From NCBI RefSeq assembly GCF_023544865.1, contig NZ_JAMJFX010000004.1, positions 1 to 64,000 of the forward strand: 64,000 bases of DNA. The letters run 5' to 3'. The first letter of the stretch is position 1. Each line of letters opens with the position of its first letter. Below, piece by piece: positions 38,528 through 47,788 of the stretch. Both the position numbers and the translations under genes were made by a program. The stretch is from Phaeovulum molybdatiresistens. GTDB lineage: Bacteria > Pseudomonadota > Alphaproteobacteria > Rhodobacterales > Rhodobacteraceae. A model generated the notes under the pieces. The model did not search any database, was not told where the DNA came from, and worked only from the letters and a program-made list of their open reading frames with translations.

Positions 38528-39523
38528 ATGCTGCGGTTTTGCCTTGCTTTCATTCTGTGTCTTGCCGCGCCGGGGGCGCAGGCCGCCTGCGAGGGGCGCA
38601 ATCTGTTTGATGCCTTGCCCGCCGAAACGCAGGCCGATCTGCGCGCCGCCGCCAATGCTGCGCCCCATGCCGAAGGGTTGATCTGGCAGGCCCGGCGCGG
38701 CACGCAGCAGATCACGCTGATCGGCACCTATCATCTGGACGATCCGCGCCATGACCGGCTTATGGCCGCGGCACTGCCCCATCTTGAGGGCGCCCGGACG
38801 CTGCTGGTTGAGGCCGGGCCGGAGGAAGAGGCCGCCCTTGCCGCCGAGATTGCTCGCAACCCCGGCGCGATGTTCGAAACCGGCGCGACGCTGCCCGAAC
38901 GCCTGCCCGAAGCGGATTGGCAGCGCCTGGCCGCCGCCCTGTCGGACCGGGGCGTTCCGGCGTTTCTGGGGGCCAAGATGAAGCCCTGGTATGTCGCGAT
39001 GACGCTGGCCCTGTCGCCCTGCGCCATGGCCGAGGTCGCCGCCGGGGCCAAGGGGCTGGACGGCCGGTTGATCGTCGCCGCGCAGGCGCGGGGGCTGGCG
39101 GTGCGCGCGCTGGAACCCCATGACACCGTTCTGCGCCTGTTCGCCCAGATCCCGCCCGAGGATCAGATCGACATGCTGCGCGTGGCGGTGGCCACGGCCG
39201 AGCAGGCCGATGACTATACAACCACCCTGGCTGATGCCTATTTCGACGAAACCCCGCGTCTGATCTGGGAATTCACCCGCCATGAGATGGAAACCCGGTC
39301 CGGCCTGCCGCCCGCGGCGGTGGCGGCGCAGCTGGCGTTGACCGAAGATCTGCTGATGACACAGCGCAACCTGTCATGGCTGCCGGTGATCGAGGGGGCG
39401 CTGGCCAATGGCCCCGTGGTGCTGGCCGCGGGCGCGCTGCATCTGCCGGGGCAGGGGGGGCTGCTGGCGCTGCTGGCCGAACGCGGCTTTGCGCTGGACC
39501 GGATCGCGCTGGACCTGCCTTGA
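38528..39523 (+). CDS. TraB/GumN-family protein with signal peptide
   Basis: A 331-residue protein. A signal peptide (LRFCLAFILCLAAPGAQA, 2-19) is followed by the domain with ITLIGTYHLDDPRHDRL (about 60-76) and the C-terminal GALHLPGQGG. These two segments are hallmarks of the TraB/PrgY/GumN family, thought to be metal-dependent peptidases or related hydrolases. It is most likely periplasmic. GGAG six bases before 38528 supports that start; an ATG four codons earlier is possible. Confidence 0.8.
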   Translation: MLRFCLAFILCLAAPGAQAACEGRNLFDALPAETQADLRAAANAAPHAEGLIWQARRGTQQITLIGTYHLDDPRHDRLMAAALPHLEGARTLLVEAGPEEEAALAAEIARNPGAMFETGATLPERLPEADWQRLAAALSDRGVPAFLGAKMKPWYVAMTLALSPCAMAEVAAGAKGLDGRLIVAAQARGLAVRALEPHDTVLRLFAQIPPEDQIDMLRVAVATAEQADDYTTTLADAYFDETPRLIWEFTRHEMETRSGLPPAAVAAQLALTEDLLMTQRNLSWLPVIEGALANGPVVLAAGALHLPGQGGLLALLAERGFALDRIALDLP

Positions 39524-39612
39524 TCCGGCATGCCCCGGCGGGGGCAGCGGGTGACAAGCGCCGCCGCAGCGCTTATAACGCGCGCGAAACGTGACCCAGC
39601 CCGAGGTTTCCC

Positions 39613-40533
39613 ATGACGATCAAGGTTTTCGGCCATAAGGCCCCCGACACCGATTCCACCGGCTCGCCCATCATCTGGGCCTGGTATCTGACCGAGGTGA
39701 AGGGTTCCCCGGCCGAACCCGTGTTGCTGGGGGAACCCAATACCGAAGCCGCCTTTGTCCTGAAACGCTGGGATCTGCCCAAGCCGAAGATCATCGCGGA
39801 TGTGGCGCCGGGTGACGATTGCGTCGTGGTGGACACCAACAACCCCGCAGAACTGCCGCCCTCGATCAACGACGCCAATGTCATCCAGATCATCGACCAC
39901 CACATGCTTGCCGGTGGCCTGAAGACCAAGGGGCCGATCGACATCACCATCCGCCCGCTGGCCTGCACCGCAACCATCATGTACGACCTGATGGGCGCGG
40001 ATGCCGCGAAGATGCCCGACAACATCAAATGCGCGATGCTGTCGTGCATCCTGTCGGACACGCTGGAATTCCGCAGCCCCACCACCACCGCCCATGACCG
40101 CGAGGTCGCCGAGACCCTGGCGCAAGAACTGGGGATTTCCATCCCCGATTATGCCGAGGAACTTTTTGCCGCGAAATCTGATGTCTCGGCCTTCTCGGAG
40201 GCGGATCTGCTGCGGATGGACAGCAAGGAATATGAAGTTGCGGGCAAGCAGCTGCGCGTCAGCGTGCTGGAAACCACCGCGCCCAAGGTCATCCTGGACC
40301 GCAAGGCCAGCCTGATGGCGGCGATGCCCGCCGTCGCGGCCCAGGACGGCGCCGATCAGGTTCTGCTGTTCGTGGTCGACATCCTGCGCGAAGAAGCCAC
40401 GCTGTTGGTGCCCAACGATCTGGTCCGCCAGATCGCCGAGGCATCCTTCCCCTGCAAGGTGGAAGGCGATTCGGTCGTGCTGCCCGGCATCATGAGCCGG
40501 AAAAAGCAGATCATCCCGGCGCTGAAACTCTGA
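39613..40533 (+). CDS. ppaC: Manganese-dependent inorganic pyrophosphatase
   Basis: This 306-residue family II pyrophosphatase of the DHH superfamily hydrolyses PPi to drive biosynthesis. GHKAPDTDST is at 7-16, VDTNNP at 73-78 and the DHH motif (IIDHH) at 93-97. The C-terminal DHHA2 domain ends with the SRKKQIIPAL substrate-binding segment. It is a single-gene unit with a hairpin after it. Confidence 0.95.
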   Translation: MTIKVFGHKAPDTDSTGSPIIWAWYLTEVKGSPAEPVLLGEPNTEAAFVLKRWDLPKPKIIADVAPGDDCVVVDTNNPAELPPSINDANVIQIIDHHMLAGGLKTKGPIDITIRPLACTATIMYDLMGADAAKMPDNIKCAMLSCILSDTLEFRSPTTTAHDREVAETLAQELGISIPDYAEELFAAKSDVSAFSEADLLRMDSKEYEVAGKQLRVSVLETTAPKVILDRKASLMAAMPAVAAQDGADQVLLFVVDILREEATLLVPNDLVRQIAEASFPCKVEGDSVVLPGIMSRKKQIIPALKL

Positions 40534-40537
40534 CCAT

Positions 40538-40576
40538 GGCGCGCCGGGCGGGGTAGACCGCCCCGTTCGGCGCGCC
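40538..40576 (+). terminator. Stem-loop after ppaC
   Basis: GGGCGG (40546-40551) pairs with CCGCCC (40558-40563) and, outside, GGCGCGCC (40538-40545) pairs with GGCGCGCC (40569-40576). No T-run follows, so the termination role is uncertain. Confidence 0.35.
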
Positions 40577-40629
40577 GTCGCGCCGCCTGCCCACGGGCGG
40601 CGCCCTTTCCCCTTGACGCAGGACCCCAG

Positions 40630-41508
40630 ATGACCCGGATCATTTCCGATCTTTCCCAGATCTCCGCCGCCTATGACACGCTGTTTTGCGATCTGTGGGG
40701 CTGCCTGCACAATGGCGTCGCCCCGTTTCGGGCGGCGGTCGCGGCGCTGCAGGGCTTTCGCGCCCGGGGCGGCAAGGTGGTGCTGCTGACCAATGCCCCG
40801 CGCCCGGCCGCCTTTGTCACCGCCACGCTGGATCGTATGGGCGTGCCGCGCGATTGCTGGGATCTGGTCGTATCGTCTGGCGATGCGGCGCAGGATGCGA
40901 TGTTCGCCGGCGCGGTCGGCCGCCGCATCTGGCACCTTGGCCCGGAAAAGGACCTGGGCTTTTTCAACGCCATCCCGGCGGAATGGGCCGATGCCCCGGC
41001 AATCGAGCGTGTTCCCCTGGATGAGGCCGAGGGCATCGTCTGCACCGGCCCCTTTGATGAGCAGACCGAGGTGCCCGAGGATTACCGCGCCCGATTTCTT
41101 CTGGCCAAGACCCGCAACCTGCCGATGCTCTGCGCCAATCCCGACATCGTGGTGGATATGGGCGACAAGCGTATCTATTGCGCGGGCGCACTGGCGGCGC
41201 TGTATGAGGAAATGGGCGGAACCGCGCTGTATTTCGGCAAGCCCCATCCGCCGATCTACGATCTGGCGCGCCGCAGGCTGGCCACGATCGGCGCGGGCGA
41301 TGGCGGGCGTATTCTGGCGGTGGGTGACGGGATCAACACCGATATCGCGGGTGCCGCGGGCGAGGGGATTGATTCCCTTTTCGTGACCTCGGGGCTGGCG
41401 GCGGGTCAATTCGGTCCCGATCCCGACATGCCCGATGCCGATCTTCTGCAGCGCTGGCTGGCCACCCGGATGCAGGCCCCGACCTTCACGATCGGCGCCT
41501 TGCGCTGA
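40630..41508 (+). CDS. HAD-superfamily (class IIA) sugar-phosphatase-like hydrolase
   Basis: A 292-residue protein of the TIGR01459 kind. The HAD loop is DLWGCLHNG (Asp21 to Gly29), followed by LLTNAPRP (56-63) and the C-terminal ILAVGDGINTDIAGAAGEG. Family members dephosphorylate small sugar phosphates, but the substrate is not known here. It follows ppaC by 96 bases on the same strand. Confidence 0.82.
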   Translation: MTRIISDLSQISAAYDTLFCDLWGCLHNGVAPFRAAVAALQGFRARGGKVVLLTNAPRPAAFVTATLDRMGVPRDCWDLVVSSGDAAQDAMFAGAVGRRIWHLGPEKDLGFFNAIPAEWADAPAIERVPLDEAEGIVCTGPFDEQTEVPEDYRARFLLAKTRNLPMLCANPDIVVDMGDKRIYCAGALAALYEEMGGTALYFGKPHPPIYDLARRRLATIGAGDGGRILAVGDGINTDIAGAAGEGIDSLFVTSGLAAGQFGPDPDMPDADLLQRWLATRMQAPTFTIGALR

Positions 41509-41601
41509 TCGCCCGTCCGGGTCGGGCGGGGATTCGCGCTGGATGGGCTCGCAATTTTGTTGCGTGTGTCAATTCATCCGTGCAAATAAATTGCGCGACC
41601 A

Positions 41602-41630
41602 TTGCGCCGCCTTGTGGTGCGTGCTATGCT
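41602..41630 (+). promoter_or_regulatory. Possible promoter of the MaoC-family gene
   Basis: TTGCGC (41602-41607), 17 bases and TATGCT (41625-41630) resemble a sigma-70 promoter about 32 bases before the ATG at 41663. Two small palindromes (CGCAA-TTTTG-TTGCG near 41550) lie upstream. Confidence 0.45.
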
Positions 41631-41662
41631 GCAGCGCAACATGAACCTCTGGCAGGGACCGC

Positions 41663-42112
41663 ATGACCATGCTCGACAATTTTCCCCGTGGCACGATCTG
41701 CATCGAAGATATCGAAATCGGCATGGTGCGCTATCTGCGCAAAGAGGTGACCGACCGCGACATCGAACTGTTCGCCGAGGTTTCGACCGATCGCAACCCG
41801 GTGCATCTGGATGACGCCTATGCCCGCGACACGATCTTTGAGGGGCGCATTGCCCACGGCATGCTGACCGCGGGTCTGATCTCGGCGGTGATCGGCGAAC
41901 AACTGCCCGGTCATGGCACCGTCTATCTGGGCCAAAGCCTGAAATTCATGGCCCCCGTCCGCCCCGGCGATGTGGTCTATGCCGAGGTCAAGGTGACCGC
42001 GATCGATCACGCGCGCCGCCGTGTGACCCTTGAAACCCACTGCGCGGTGGGCGATACGGTGGTCCTCAAGGGCGAGGCGCTGGTTCTGGCGCCCTCGCGC
42101 AAGTTCGACTGA
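41663..42112 (+). CDS. MaoC-family (R)-enoyl-CoA hydratase-like protein
   Basis: A 149-residue hot-dog fold protein. The dyad segment STDRNPVHLDDAYA (45-58) followed by FEGRIAHGML is the (R)-specific hydratase 2 motif with the catalytic Asp/His pair. Family members hydrate trans-2-enoyl-CoA to (R)-3-hydroxyacyl-CoA and can supply PHA synthase, which is also encoded in this window (8926). Its own promoter is likely. The real acyl-chain preference is unknown. Confidence 0.82.
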   Translation: MTMLDNFPRGTICIEDIEIGMVRYLRKEVTDRDIELFAEVSTDRNPVHLDDAYARDTIFEGRIAHGMLTAGLISAVIGEQLPGHGTVYLGQSLKFMAPVRPGDVVYAEVKVTAIDHARRRVTLETHCAVGDTVVLKGEALVLAPSRKFD

Positions 42113-42143
42113 CCGGCGGTGCCCGCCGGCAAGGGCGGGGACG

Positions 42144-43067
42144 ATGGAAACCTATACCCACTGGCAGGGCCTTCCGCAGGCTGCGCGCGGCGCATCCGTC
42201 GCCATGGGCAATTTCGACGGCGTGCATCTGGGTCATCAGTCGGTGATCGATCTGGCCCGCGGCAAAGGGCCGCTGGGCATCGTCACCTTTGAACCCCACC
42301 CGCGCCAGATCTTTGCCCCCGACGCCCCGACCTTTCGCCTGATGAACCCCGAGGCGCGCGCCCATCGCATGGAAAAGCTGGGGGTCGAACGGCTGTTCGA
42401 ACTGCCTTTCAATGCCGACCTGTCGGGCATGACGCCCGAGGAATTCGCCCGCAACGTTCTGGCAACGGGGCTGGGCGTGGCCCATGTCACCGTCGGGGCC
42501 GATTTCCGTTTCGGCAAGGGCCGGACCGGCACCGGCGACGATCTGCGCGATCTGGGCGCGCGCCTTGGCTTTGGCGTGACCGTGGCGCCGTTGATGCAGG
42601 TGGCGGGGCTGGAAATCTCCTCGACCGCGATCCGCAATGCCCTGGCCGAGGGGCGTCCGCGCGATGCCGCCGCCATGCTGGGCCATTGGCACCGGATCGA
42701 GGGCGCGGTGCTGCATGGCGAAAAGCGCGGCCGCGACCTGGGCTTTCCCACCGCCAACATGAGCGTGGCCGGCCTGCACCTGCCGAAACTGGGCGTCTAT
42801 GCGGTCAAGGTCGATGTGCTGACCGGCCAACATGCCGGCAGCTATCACGGCGCGGCCAGCCTTGGGGTGCGGCCGATGTTCGGGGAAAACCTGCCCAATC
42901 TGGAAACCTATCTGTTTGATTTTTCCGGCGACCTGTATGGCCAGCATCTGTCGGTGGCGCTTGTGGATTTCCTGCGCCCCGAGATGACCTTTGACGGCCT
43001 GCCCGGGCTGATCGCGCAGATGCAGGCCGATTGTGCCCGCGCGCGCGAAATCCTGGCCGCGCTCTGA
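42144..43067 (+). CDS. ribF: Bifunctional riboflavin kinase/FAD synthetase
   Basis: This 307-residue enzyme makes FMN and FAD. The N-terminal nucleotidyltransferase has VAMGNFDGVHLGHQ (19-32), and the C-terminal kinase has GEKRGRDLGFPTANM (about 192-206). Both modules are complete. ATG 42144 lies just after GGCAAGGGCGGGG. It is followed by the YcgN gene with a 45-base gap. Confidence 0.94.
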   Translation: METYTHWQGLPQAARGASVAMGNFDGVHLGHQSVIDLARGKGPLGIVTFEPHPRQIFAPDAPTFRLMNPEARAHRMEKLGVERLFELPFNADLSGMTPEEFARNVLATGLGVAHVTVGADFRFGKGRTGTGDDLRDLGARLGFGVTVAPLMQVAGLEISSTAIRNALAEGRPRDAAAMLGHWHRIEGAVLHGEKRGRDLGFPTANMSVAGLHLPKLGVYAVKVDVLTGQHAGSYHGAASLGVRPMFGENLPNLETYLFDFSGDLYGQHLSVALVDFLRPEMTFDGLPGLIAQMQADCARAREILAAL

Positions 43068-43112
43068 CGGGCGGGGCTTTCCAATTCCGCCCGGATCGGT
43101 CAGGTTGCGGGC

Positions 43113-43562
43113 ATGACGAAACTGCGCCCCAACTTCTGGACCCTGCCGCTGGACCGCCTGACCCCACCCGAATGGGAGGCGCTTTGCGATGGCTGCGGCA
43201 AATGCTGTCTCAACAAGATCGAATATGAAGATACCGGCGAGGTCGAATTCACCCGGGTCGCCTGCCGGCTTCTGGATGGCGAAACCTGTCGCTGCACCCA
43301 GTATGAGATCCGCCACCAGTTCGTGCCCGATTGCGTGCGCCTGACGCCGGCCAACATCGCCCAGATCGCCTACTGGATGCCCCGCACCTGCGCCTATCGG
43401 CTGCGGTTTGAAGGCAAGCCGCTGGAAGACTGGCACCCCCTGATTTCGGGCGACCCGGAGTCGATCCATCGCGCGGGCATGTCGGTGCGCGGCTGGACCG
43501 TGCCCGAATTCGAGGTCACCGAGGACGATTGGGACGATTACATCATCGAGGATCTGGCATGA
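43113..43562 (+). CDS. YcgN-family cysteine cluster protein (UPF0260)
   Basis: A 149-residue protein with CDGCGKCC (Cys25, 28, 31, 32) and further cysteines (C51, C58, C60, C74), fitting a zinc- or iron-binding cluster protein of the YcgN/YkgJ type. The function is unknown. Its stop overlaps the threonine aldolase start (ATGA at 43559-43562). Confidence 0.85.
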   Translation: MTKLRPNFWTLPLDRLTPPEWEALCDGCGKCCLNKIEYEDTGEVEFTRVACRLLDGETCRCTQYEIRHQFVPDCVRLTPANIAQIAYWMPRTCAYRLRFEGKPLEDWHPLISGDPESIHRAGMSVRGWTVPEFEVTEDDWDDYIIEDLA

Positions 43563-44611
43563 ATTTCGCCTCTGACAACACCTCTGGCGTGGCACCACAG
43601 ATCATGACGGCGCTGGCGCAGGCAAACCAGGGCGATGTGGCGTCCTATGGCAGCGACGCGCTGACCCTGCAGGTGCGCGACCGCCTGCGCGATCTGTTCG
43701 AGGCGCCCGAGGCGGCGGTCTATCTGGTGGCAACCGGCACCGCGGCCAATGCCCTGGCCTGCGCCACGCTGACCCCGCCCTGGGGCGCGATCTTCTGCCA
43801 TCGCAACGCCCATATCGAGGAAGACGAATGCGGCGCGCCGGAATTCTATACCGGGGGCGCGAAACTGGTGCTGGTCGATGGCCCGCATGGGAAGATGGGC
43901 CCCGATGCCCTGCGCGCGGCGATCGCGCATACCGGCCGCGCCGGGGTTCACAACGTGCAGCGCGGTTTGGTGTCAATCACCAACGCGACCGAAGCCGGCA
44001 CAGTCTATACCGCCCCCGAGGTCGCAGCCCTGTGCCAGGTGGCGCGTGACTTTGGCCTGCCCGTCCATATGGACGGCGCGCGCTTTGCCAATGCGCTGGT
44101 AACTGCGAGATGCACACCGGCCGAACTGACCTGGAAGGCCGGGGTCGATGTGCTGTCCTTTGGCGGCACCAAGAACGGCTGCATGGGCGTTGAGGCGGTG
44201 ATCCTGTTCGATCCCGCCCGCGCCTGGGAGTTCGAACTGCGGCGCAAGCGGGGCGCACATCTGTTTTCCAAGCATCGCTATCTGGCGGCGCAGATGGCGG
44301 CCTATCTTGAAGGCGATCTGTGGCTGAACCTGGCGCGCCGCGCCAATGCCGCCGCCGCGCGCCTGTCCGCGGGCATCGAGGCGGTGCCGGGCGCGCAGCT
44401 GGATCACCCGACCCAGGCCAATGCCGTCTTCGCCCGCTTCCCGCGCCGCTGTCACCGTGCCGCAATGGAGGCCGGGGCCAACTATTACTTCTGGCCCTTC
44501 GACCAGTCGCTCGACGGCCCCGAGGATGAACTTTTGTCCGCACGTCTGGTCTGTTCCTGGTCCACGCAACCCGAGGCGATCGAAGCCTTTTTGTCCAGGC
44601 TGAACGGATAG
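43559..44611 (+). CDS. ltaE: Low-specificity L-threonine aldolase
   Basis: This 350-residue PLP enzyme splits threonine or allo-threonine to glycine and acetaldehyde. FASDNTSGV starts the protein, MDGARFANAL is at 171-180 and the cofactor lysine is in SFGGTKNGCMG (Lys205). ATG 43559 overlaps the YcgN stop. It converges on the alpha/beta hydrolase through the dispersed hairpin repeat. Confidence 0.92.
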   Translation: MNFASDNTSGVAPQIMTALAQANQGDVASYGSDALTLQVRDRLRDLFEAPEAAVYLVATGTAANALACATLTPPWGAIFCHRNAHIEEDECGAPEFYTGGAKLVLVDGPHGKMGPDALRAAIAHTGRAGVHNVQRGLVSITNATEAGTVYTAPEVAALCQVARDFGLPVHMDGARFANALVTARCTPAELTWKAGVDVLSFGGTKNGCMGVEAVILFDPARAWEFELRRKRGAHLFSKHRYLAAQMAAYLEGDLWLNLARRANAAAARLSAGIEAVPGAQLDHPTQANAVFARFPRRCHRAAMEAGANYYFWPFDQSLDGPEDELLSARLVCSWSTQPEAIEAFLSRLNG

Positions 44612-44617
44612 CGGGGC

Positions 44618-44755
44618 AGGGGGGCGCTGCCCCCCTCTTGGCTGTGCCAATTCACCCCCCGGGATATTTCGACAAAGCCGAAGGCAGGCCATCTTCGGAT
44701 TTGCATAAATATCCCGGGGGGAGCGCGGAACGCGCGTGGGGGGGCAGCGCCCCCC
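44618..44755. repeat. Dispersed hairpin repeat, full inverted pair (bidirectional terminator)
   Basis: CCCCCCGGGATATTT (44655-44669) pairs with its complement at 44707-44721. Outside, GGGGGGCGCTGCCCCCC (44619-44635) pairs with the complement around 44738-44755. It fills the gap between convergent ltaE and the alpha/beta hydrolase and should act as a terminator in both directions. The sequence is close to the copy at 25249-25372. Confidence 0.75.
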
Positions 44756-45552
44756 TAGCTGCGGTCGAGGTTCATCGCGATCAGCCCGGCCACCTGCGCG
44801 GCGTGGGTCATCGGTGCCATGTGACCCGCGCCGGGGATGCGCGCGGTCGCGACATCGGCCAAACGCGCAGCCAGTCGTTCATGAACGCGGTGGATGATCG
44901 GCGGGCTGTCGGCGCCTTCCATCAGCATGACCGGCGCGTCGATGGATTCCAGCCCGCCTTCGCGCAGGATGTCCCCGGTGTCGCCGAAATTGTCCCGGCT
45001 TGCCGCTGCGATCAGGTGCATCCGGTCCGCCATGCCCTGTTGCATCTGCGCCGGCATGTCTTGCCACGCGCTGGCGCCCCAGCGCCCGACAAACAGACGG
45101 GCGGCCTCGGTCGTGTCGCCGCTGGCCAGCAACTGGCTGAGGGTGTCGTGTTCGGCGCATTCGTGGGTCCATTCGGCGCTGTCCATTGCCGCGCGGAACA
45201 GGACCGGTTCGATCAGGGTCAGGCTGCGCACCGCCTCGGGGGCGGCCACGGCCAGCCGAAGGGCGATGGTGGCGCCGAAGCTGTGGCCGATCAGATCGAC
45301 GGGCCGTGTGATGAAGCTGGCCAGGATCTGGGTGCATAGCTTCTGGTAGCCCTCGGCGCCGTCATAGGGGCCGCTTTTGCCTTGCCCGGGCAGGTCGAAG
45401 GCGGTCATCGTCAGCTGCGGCAGGAAGGGGGAGAGCGTTCCCCAGTAGCGCCCCGATGCCAGCATGCAATGCACCGCGATCGCGGGGCGATCGCCCGTGC
45501 CGAAGGTCTGCCAATGCACCGACTGGCCCGCGCGCAGATCAACGGGCATCAC
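44755..45552 (-). CDS. Alpha/beta hydrolase
   Basis: A 265-residue alpha/beta-fold hydrolase. The nucleophile elbow GHSFGA is at 89-94 (Ser91), with a HG-like oxyanion segment in VHCMLASG (28-35) and a final His in IPGAGHMAPM. The start is GTG at 45552 or the next-codon ATG at 45549, overlapping the isomerase TGA. Substrate is not known. Its neighbour is a 2-hydroxychromene-2-carboxylate isomerase-like protein, so an aromatic or ester-related role is possible. Confidence 0.8.
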   Translation of the reverse strand: MMPVDLRAGQSVHWQTFGTGDRPAIAVHCMLASGRYWGTLSPFLPQLTMTAFDLPGQGKSGPYDGAEGYQKLCTQILASFITRPVDLIGHSFGATIALRLAVAAPEAVRSLTLIEPVLFRAAMDSAEWTHECAEHDTLSQLLASGDTTEAARLFVGRWGASAWQDMPAQMQQGMADRMHLIAAASRDNFGDTGDILREGGLESIDAPVMLMEGADSPPIIHRVHERLAARLADVATARIPGAGHMAPMTHAAQVAGLIAMNLDRS

Positions 45553-46160
45553 AGGCCCCCCAGATGCGCGTCCAGGAAATCCAGCCGGTCCTGGCCCCAG
45601 AACCGCTGGTCGGTGTCGCGCACGATGTAGAAGGGTGCCCCGAAGACGCCGCGTTCCACCGCCTCTTCCAGGTTGCGTTCATAGGTTTCGGCGCCGGTGA
45701 ACAGGCCAGAGGTGACGAGGCCACCGTCAAAGCCGTTCGCCGTGAGGGCGTCGCGGATCACCTCATCCTCGGCGATGTTGCGATCCTCGGCCCAGCAGGC
45801 GCGCAGGATGGCATGGACGAGGCCGCCCAGATCGCCCGTCCCGCCCTGTTCCACCGCCTTTTGCGCGGCAATGATCGCATAGGCGGCAGGCGCCTGATTG
45901 GTGGGGAAATGCGCGGGCGCAGGCGTCAGCGGCAGGCCAAGCCGATCCGACCAGCGGGTCAGTTCCTGGGCGCGATAGGCCAGCCGGTTGGGATGGCGTG
46001 CGGCGGGGCGGGTGCCCCCCGTCCGGTCGAACAGCGCCAGAATGTCGATCGGCTTGTAGGTGATCGTCGCCCCGTGCCGGGCGGCGATTTCCTCAAGGCG
46101 CAGGCCCGCCAGGTAGCACCAGGGCGAGATGGGCGAGAAAAAATAGTCGATATGGGCCAT
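45549..46160 (-). CDS. 2-Hydroxychromene-2-carboxylate isomerase-like (DsbA-family) protein
   Basis: A 203-residue DsbA-like thioredoxin-fold protein. It starts [19 protein letters not shown], the glutathione-binding region of HCCA isomerases, which lack the second redox cysteine. The C-terminal [10 protein letters not shown] segment is the cis-proline loop. Classical members act in naphthalene degradation, but many are general glutathione-transferase-like enzymes. It is divergent from prs (118 bases). Confidence 0.82.
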   Translation of the reverse strand: MAHIDYFFSPISPWCYLAGLRLEEIAARHGATITYKPIDILALFDRTGGTRPAARHPNRLAYRAQELTRWSDRLGLPLTPAPAHFPTNQAPAAYAIIAAQKAVEQGGTGDLGGLVHAILRACWAEDRNIAEDEVIRDALTANGFDGGLVTSGLFTGAETYERNLEEAVERGVFGAPFYIVRDTDQRFWGQDRLDFLDAHLGGL

Positions 46161-46278
46161 TCGGGCGGTCCTTGGTGCCTGGGATGTTTGCGGGAAAGCT
46201 AGCCCGGTGTTAAGGCAGGCGCAATCTTCCCGAATCCGCCGGATCTGCCCCGGCGCTGCGTGCAAAGGATGCCCGTCA

Positions 46279-47298
46279 ATGGCTGCCATGACCGAACCCA
46301 AGCTGATTTCCGGCAATGCGAACCGCCCGCTGGCCACCGCGATCGCGCGGCGGATGTCCATGCATCGGGGTATGAGCGTGGGGCTGGTCGATGCCCGGGT
46401 CGAGCGGTTCAACGATCAGGAAATCTTTGTCGAGGTTTATGAAAACGTCCGCGGCGAGGATATGTACATCATCCAGCCGACCTCGAACCCGGCCAATGAC
46501 AACCTGATGGAGCTGCTGATCATCACCGATGCGCTGAAACGCTCCTCGGCCGATCGCATCACCGCGGTGATCCCCTATTTCGGTTACGCCCGCCAAGACC
46601 GCCGCGCCAAGGCGCGCACGCCGATTTCGGCCAAGCTGGTGGCGAACCTTTTGACCGAGGCGGGGGTGGACCGGGTGCTGACGCTGGACCTGCATGCCGC
46701 GCAGATCCAGGGCTTCTTCGACATTCCGGTGGATAACCTTTACGCCTCGCCCATTTTCGCGCTGGACATCCTGCACCATTTCAAGGGCCAGCTGGAGGAT
46801 GTGATGGTCGTTTCGCCCGACGTGGGCGGCGTTGCACGGGCGCGTGAACTGGCCAAGCGCATCGGCGCGCCGCTGTCGATCGTGGACAAGCGCCGCGAAA
46901 AGGCGGGCGAGGTCGCGGGCATGACGGTGATCGGCGATGTGGCGGGCAAGAAATGCATCATCGTCGATGACATCTGCGACACCGCCGGCACGCTGTGCAA
47001 GGCGGCCGAGGTGCTGATGGAAAACGGCGCGACCGAGGTGCACAGCTATATCACCCACGGCGTCCTGTCGGGCCCGGCGGTCGAGCGGGTCAGCAATTCG
47101 GTGATGAAATCTCTGGTCATCACCGATTCGATCGAGCCGACGGCGGCGGTAAAGGCCGCGCCGAACATCCGTATCGTGCCGACCGCGCCGATGTTTGCGC
47201 AGGCGATCCTGAACACCTGGTCCGGGACCTCGGTGTCCTCGCTGTTTGAAACCGACACGCTGATGCCGATCTATGAGGGGATGTATTCCGCGCTGTAG
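46279..47298 (+). CDS. prs: Ribose-phosphate pyrophosphokinase
   Basis: This 339-residue enzyme makes PRPP for nucleotides, histidine and tryptophan. [11 protein letters not shown] (about 100-110) and the PRPP loop [11 protein letters not shown] (about 227-237) are clear. ATG 46279 or 46288 may be used. It meets the convergent Nudix gene with no spacing (TAG at 47296-47298). Confidence 0.95.
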   Translation: MAAMTEPKLISGNANRPLATAIARRMSMHRGMSVGLVDARVERFNDQEIFVEVYENVRGEDMYIIQPTSNPANDNLMELLIITDALKRSSADRITAVIPYFGYARQDRRAKARTPISAKLVANLLTEAGVDRVLTLDLHAAQIQGFFDIPVDNLYASPIFALDILHHFKGQLEDVMVVSPDVGGVARARELAKRIGAPLSIVDKRREKAGEVAGMTVIGDVAGKKCIIVDDICDTAGTLCKAAEVLMENGATEVHSYITHGVLSGPAVERVSNSVMKSLVITDSIEPTAAVKAAPNIRIVPTAPMFAQAILNTWSGTSVSSLFETDTLMPIYEGMYSAL

Positions 47299-47748
47299 TC
47301 AGCGCAGGATGCGTTCCAACGGATCGTAAGACAATGCGCCCGCGTCGCCCCAGGCCGCGGGCGCAAGGCTGTCTGGCTTGTGTGGCAGGCGGGCCAGTTC
47401 GTCGCGGGTGACAAAGCGGCGATGGGTCACGATCCCCTCGGGGTCGGTCCAATGCGCGGGGATCGGCCCGGCCAGCTGCGCGCGAAAAAAGATCTCGATC
47501 TGATGAAATCCGCTGTCGGGGTCGTGGAATTCATTGACCAGCGCGGGCGCGCCCACCGTGATCGCGATGCCGGTTTCCTCATGCACCTCACGCGCAAGGT
47601 TTTCGGGCAGTGAGGCGCCGGCATGCACCCCGCCGCCGGGCGCGCACCACAGCACGGGCCTGCCGCCGGGCCAGGCGTTGACGATCAGCAGACGGTTTTC
47701 ATGCAGGATCAGCGCGCGGACGCCGATCCGGGGGATGCGCGGTTTCAT
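47299..47748 (-). CDS. Nudix hydrolase
   Basis: A 149-residue Nudix protein. The box runs from Gly39 to Ile61 and ends REVHEETGI (53-61), with the metal-binding Glu54, Glu57 and Glu58 in place. The first Glu of the consensus (GX5E) is Ala45. Family members cleave nucleoside diphosphates linked to X. No substrate can be given. It overlaps nothing and is convergent with prs. Confidence 0.82.
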   Translation of the reverse strand: MKPRIPRIGVRALILHENRLLIVNAWPGGRPVLWCAPGGGVHAGASLPENLAREVHEETGIAITVGAPALVNEFHDPDSGFHQIEIFFRAQLAGPIPAHWTDPEGIVTHRRFVTRDELARLPHKPDSLAPAAWGDAGALSYDPLERILR

Positions 47749-47788
47749 GCGCGCAGGATGACGCCCGCGCCCGCGCCGTCAAGAGGGA

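Noticed and set aside
39238..41409. Minus-strand frame of 723 residues opposite ppaC and the HAD gene
   Set aside because: Shadow frame; both true genes on the plus strand have complete family motifs.
42113..42143. FMN riboswitch before ribF
   Set aside because: The leader is only about 30 bases and has none of the conserved RFN elements.
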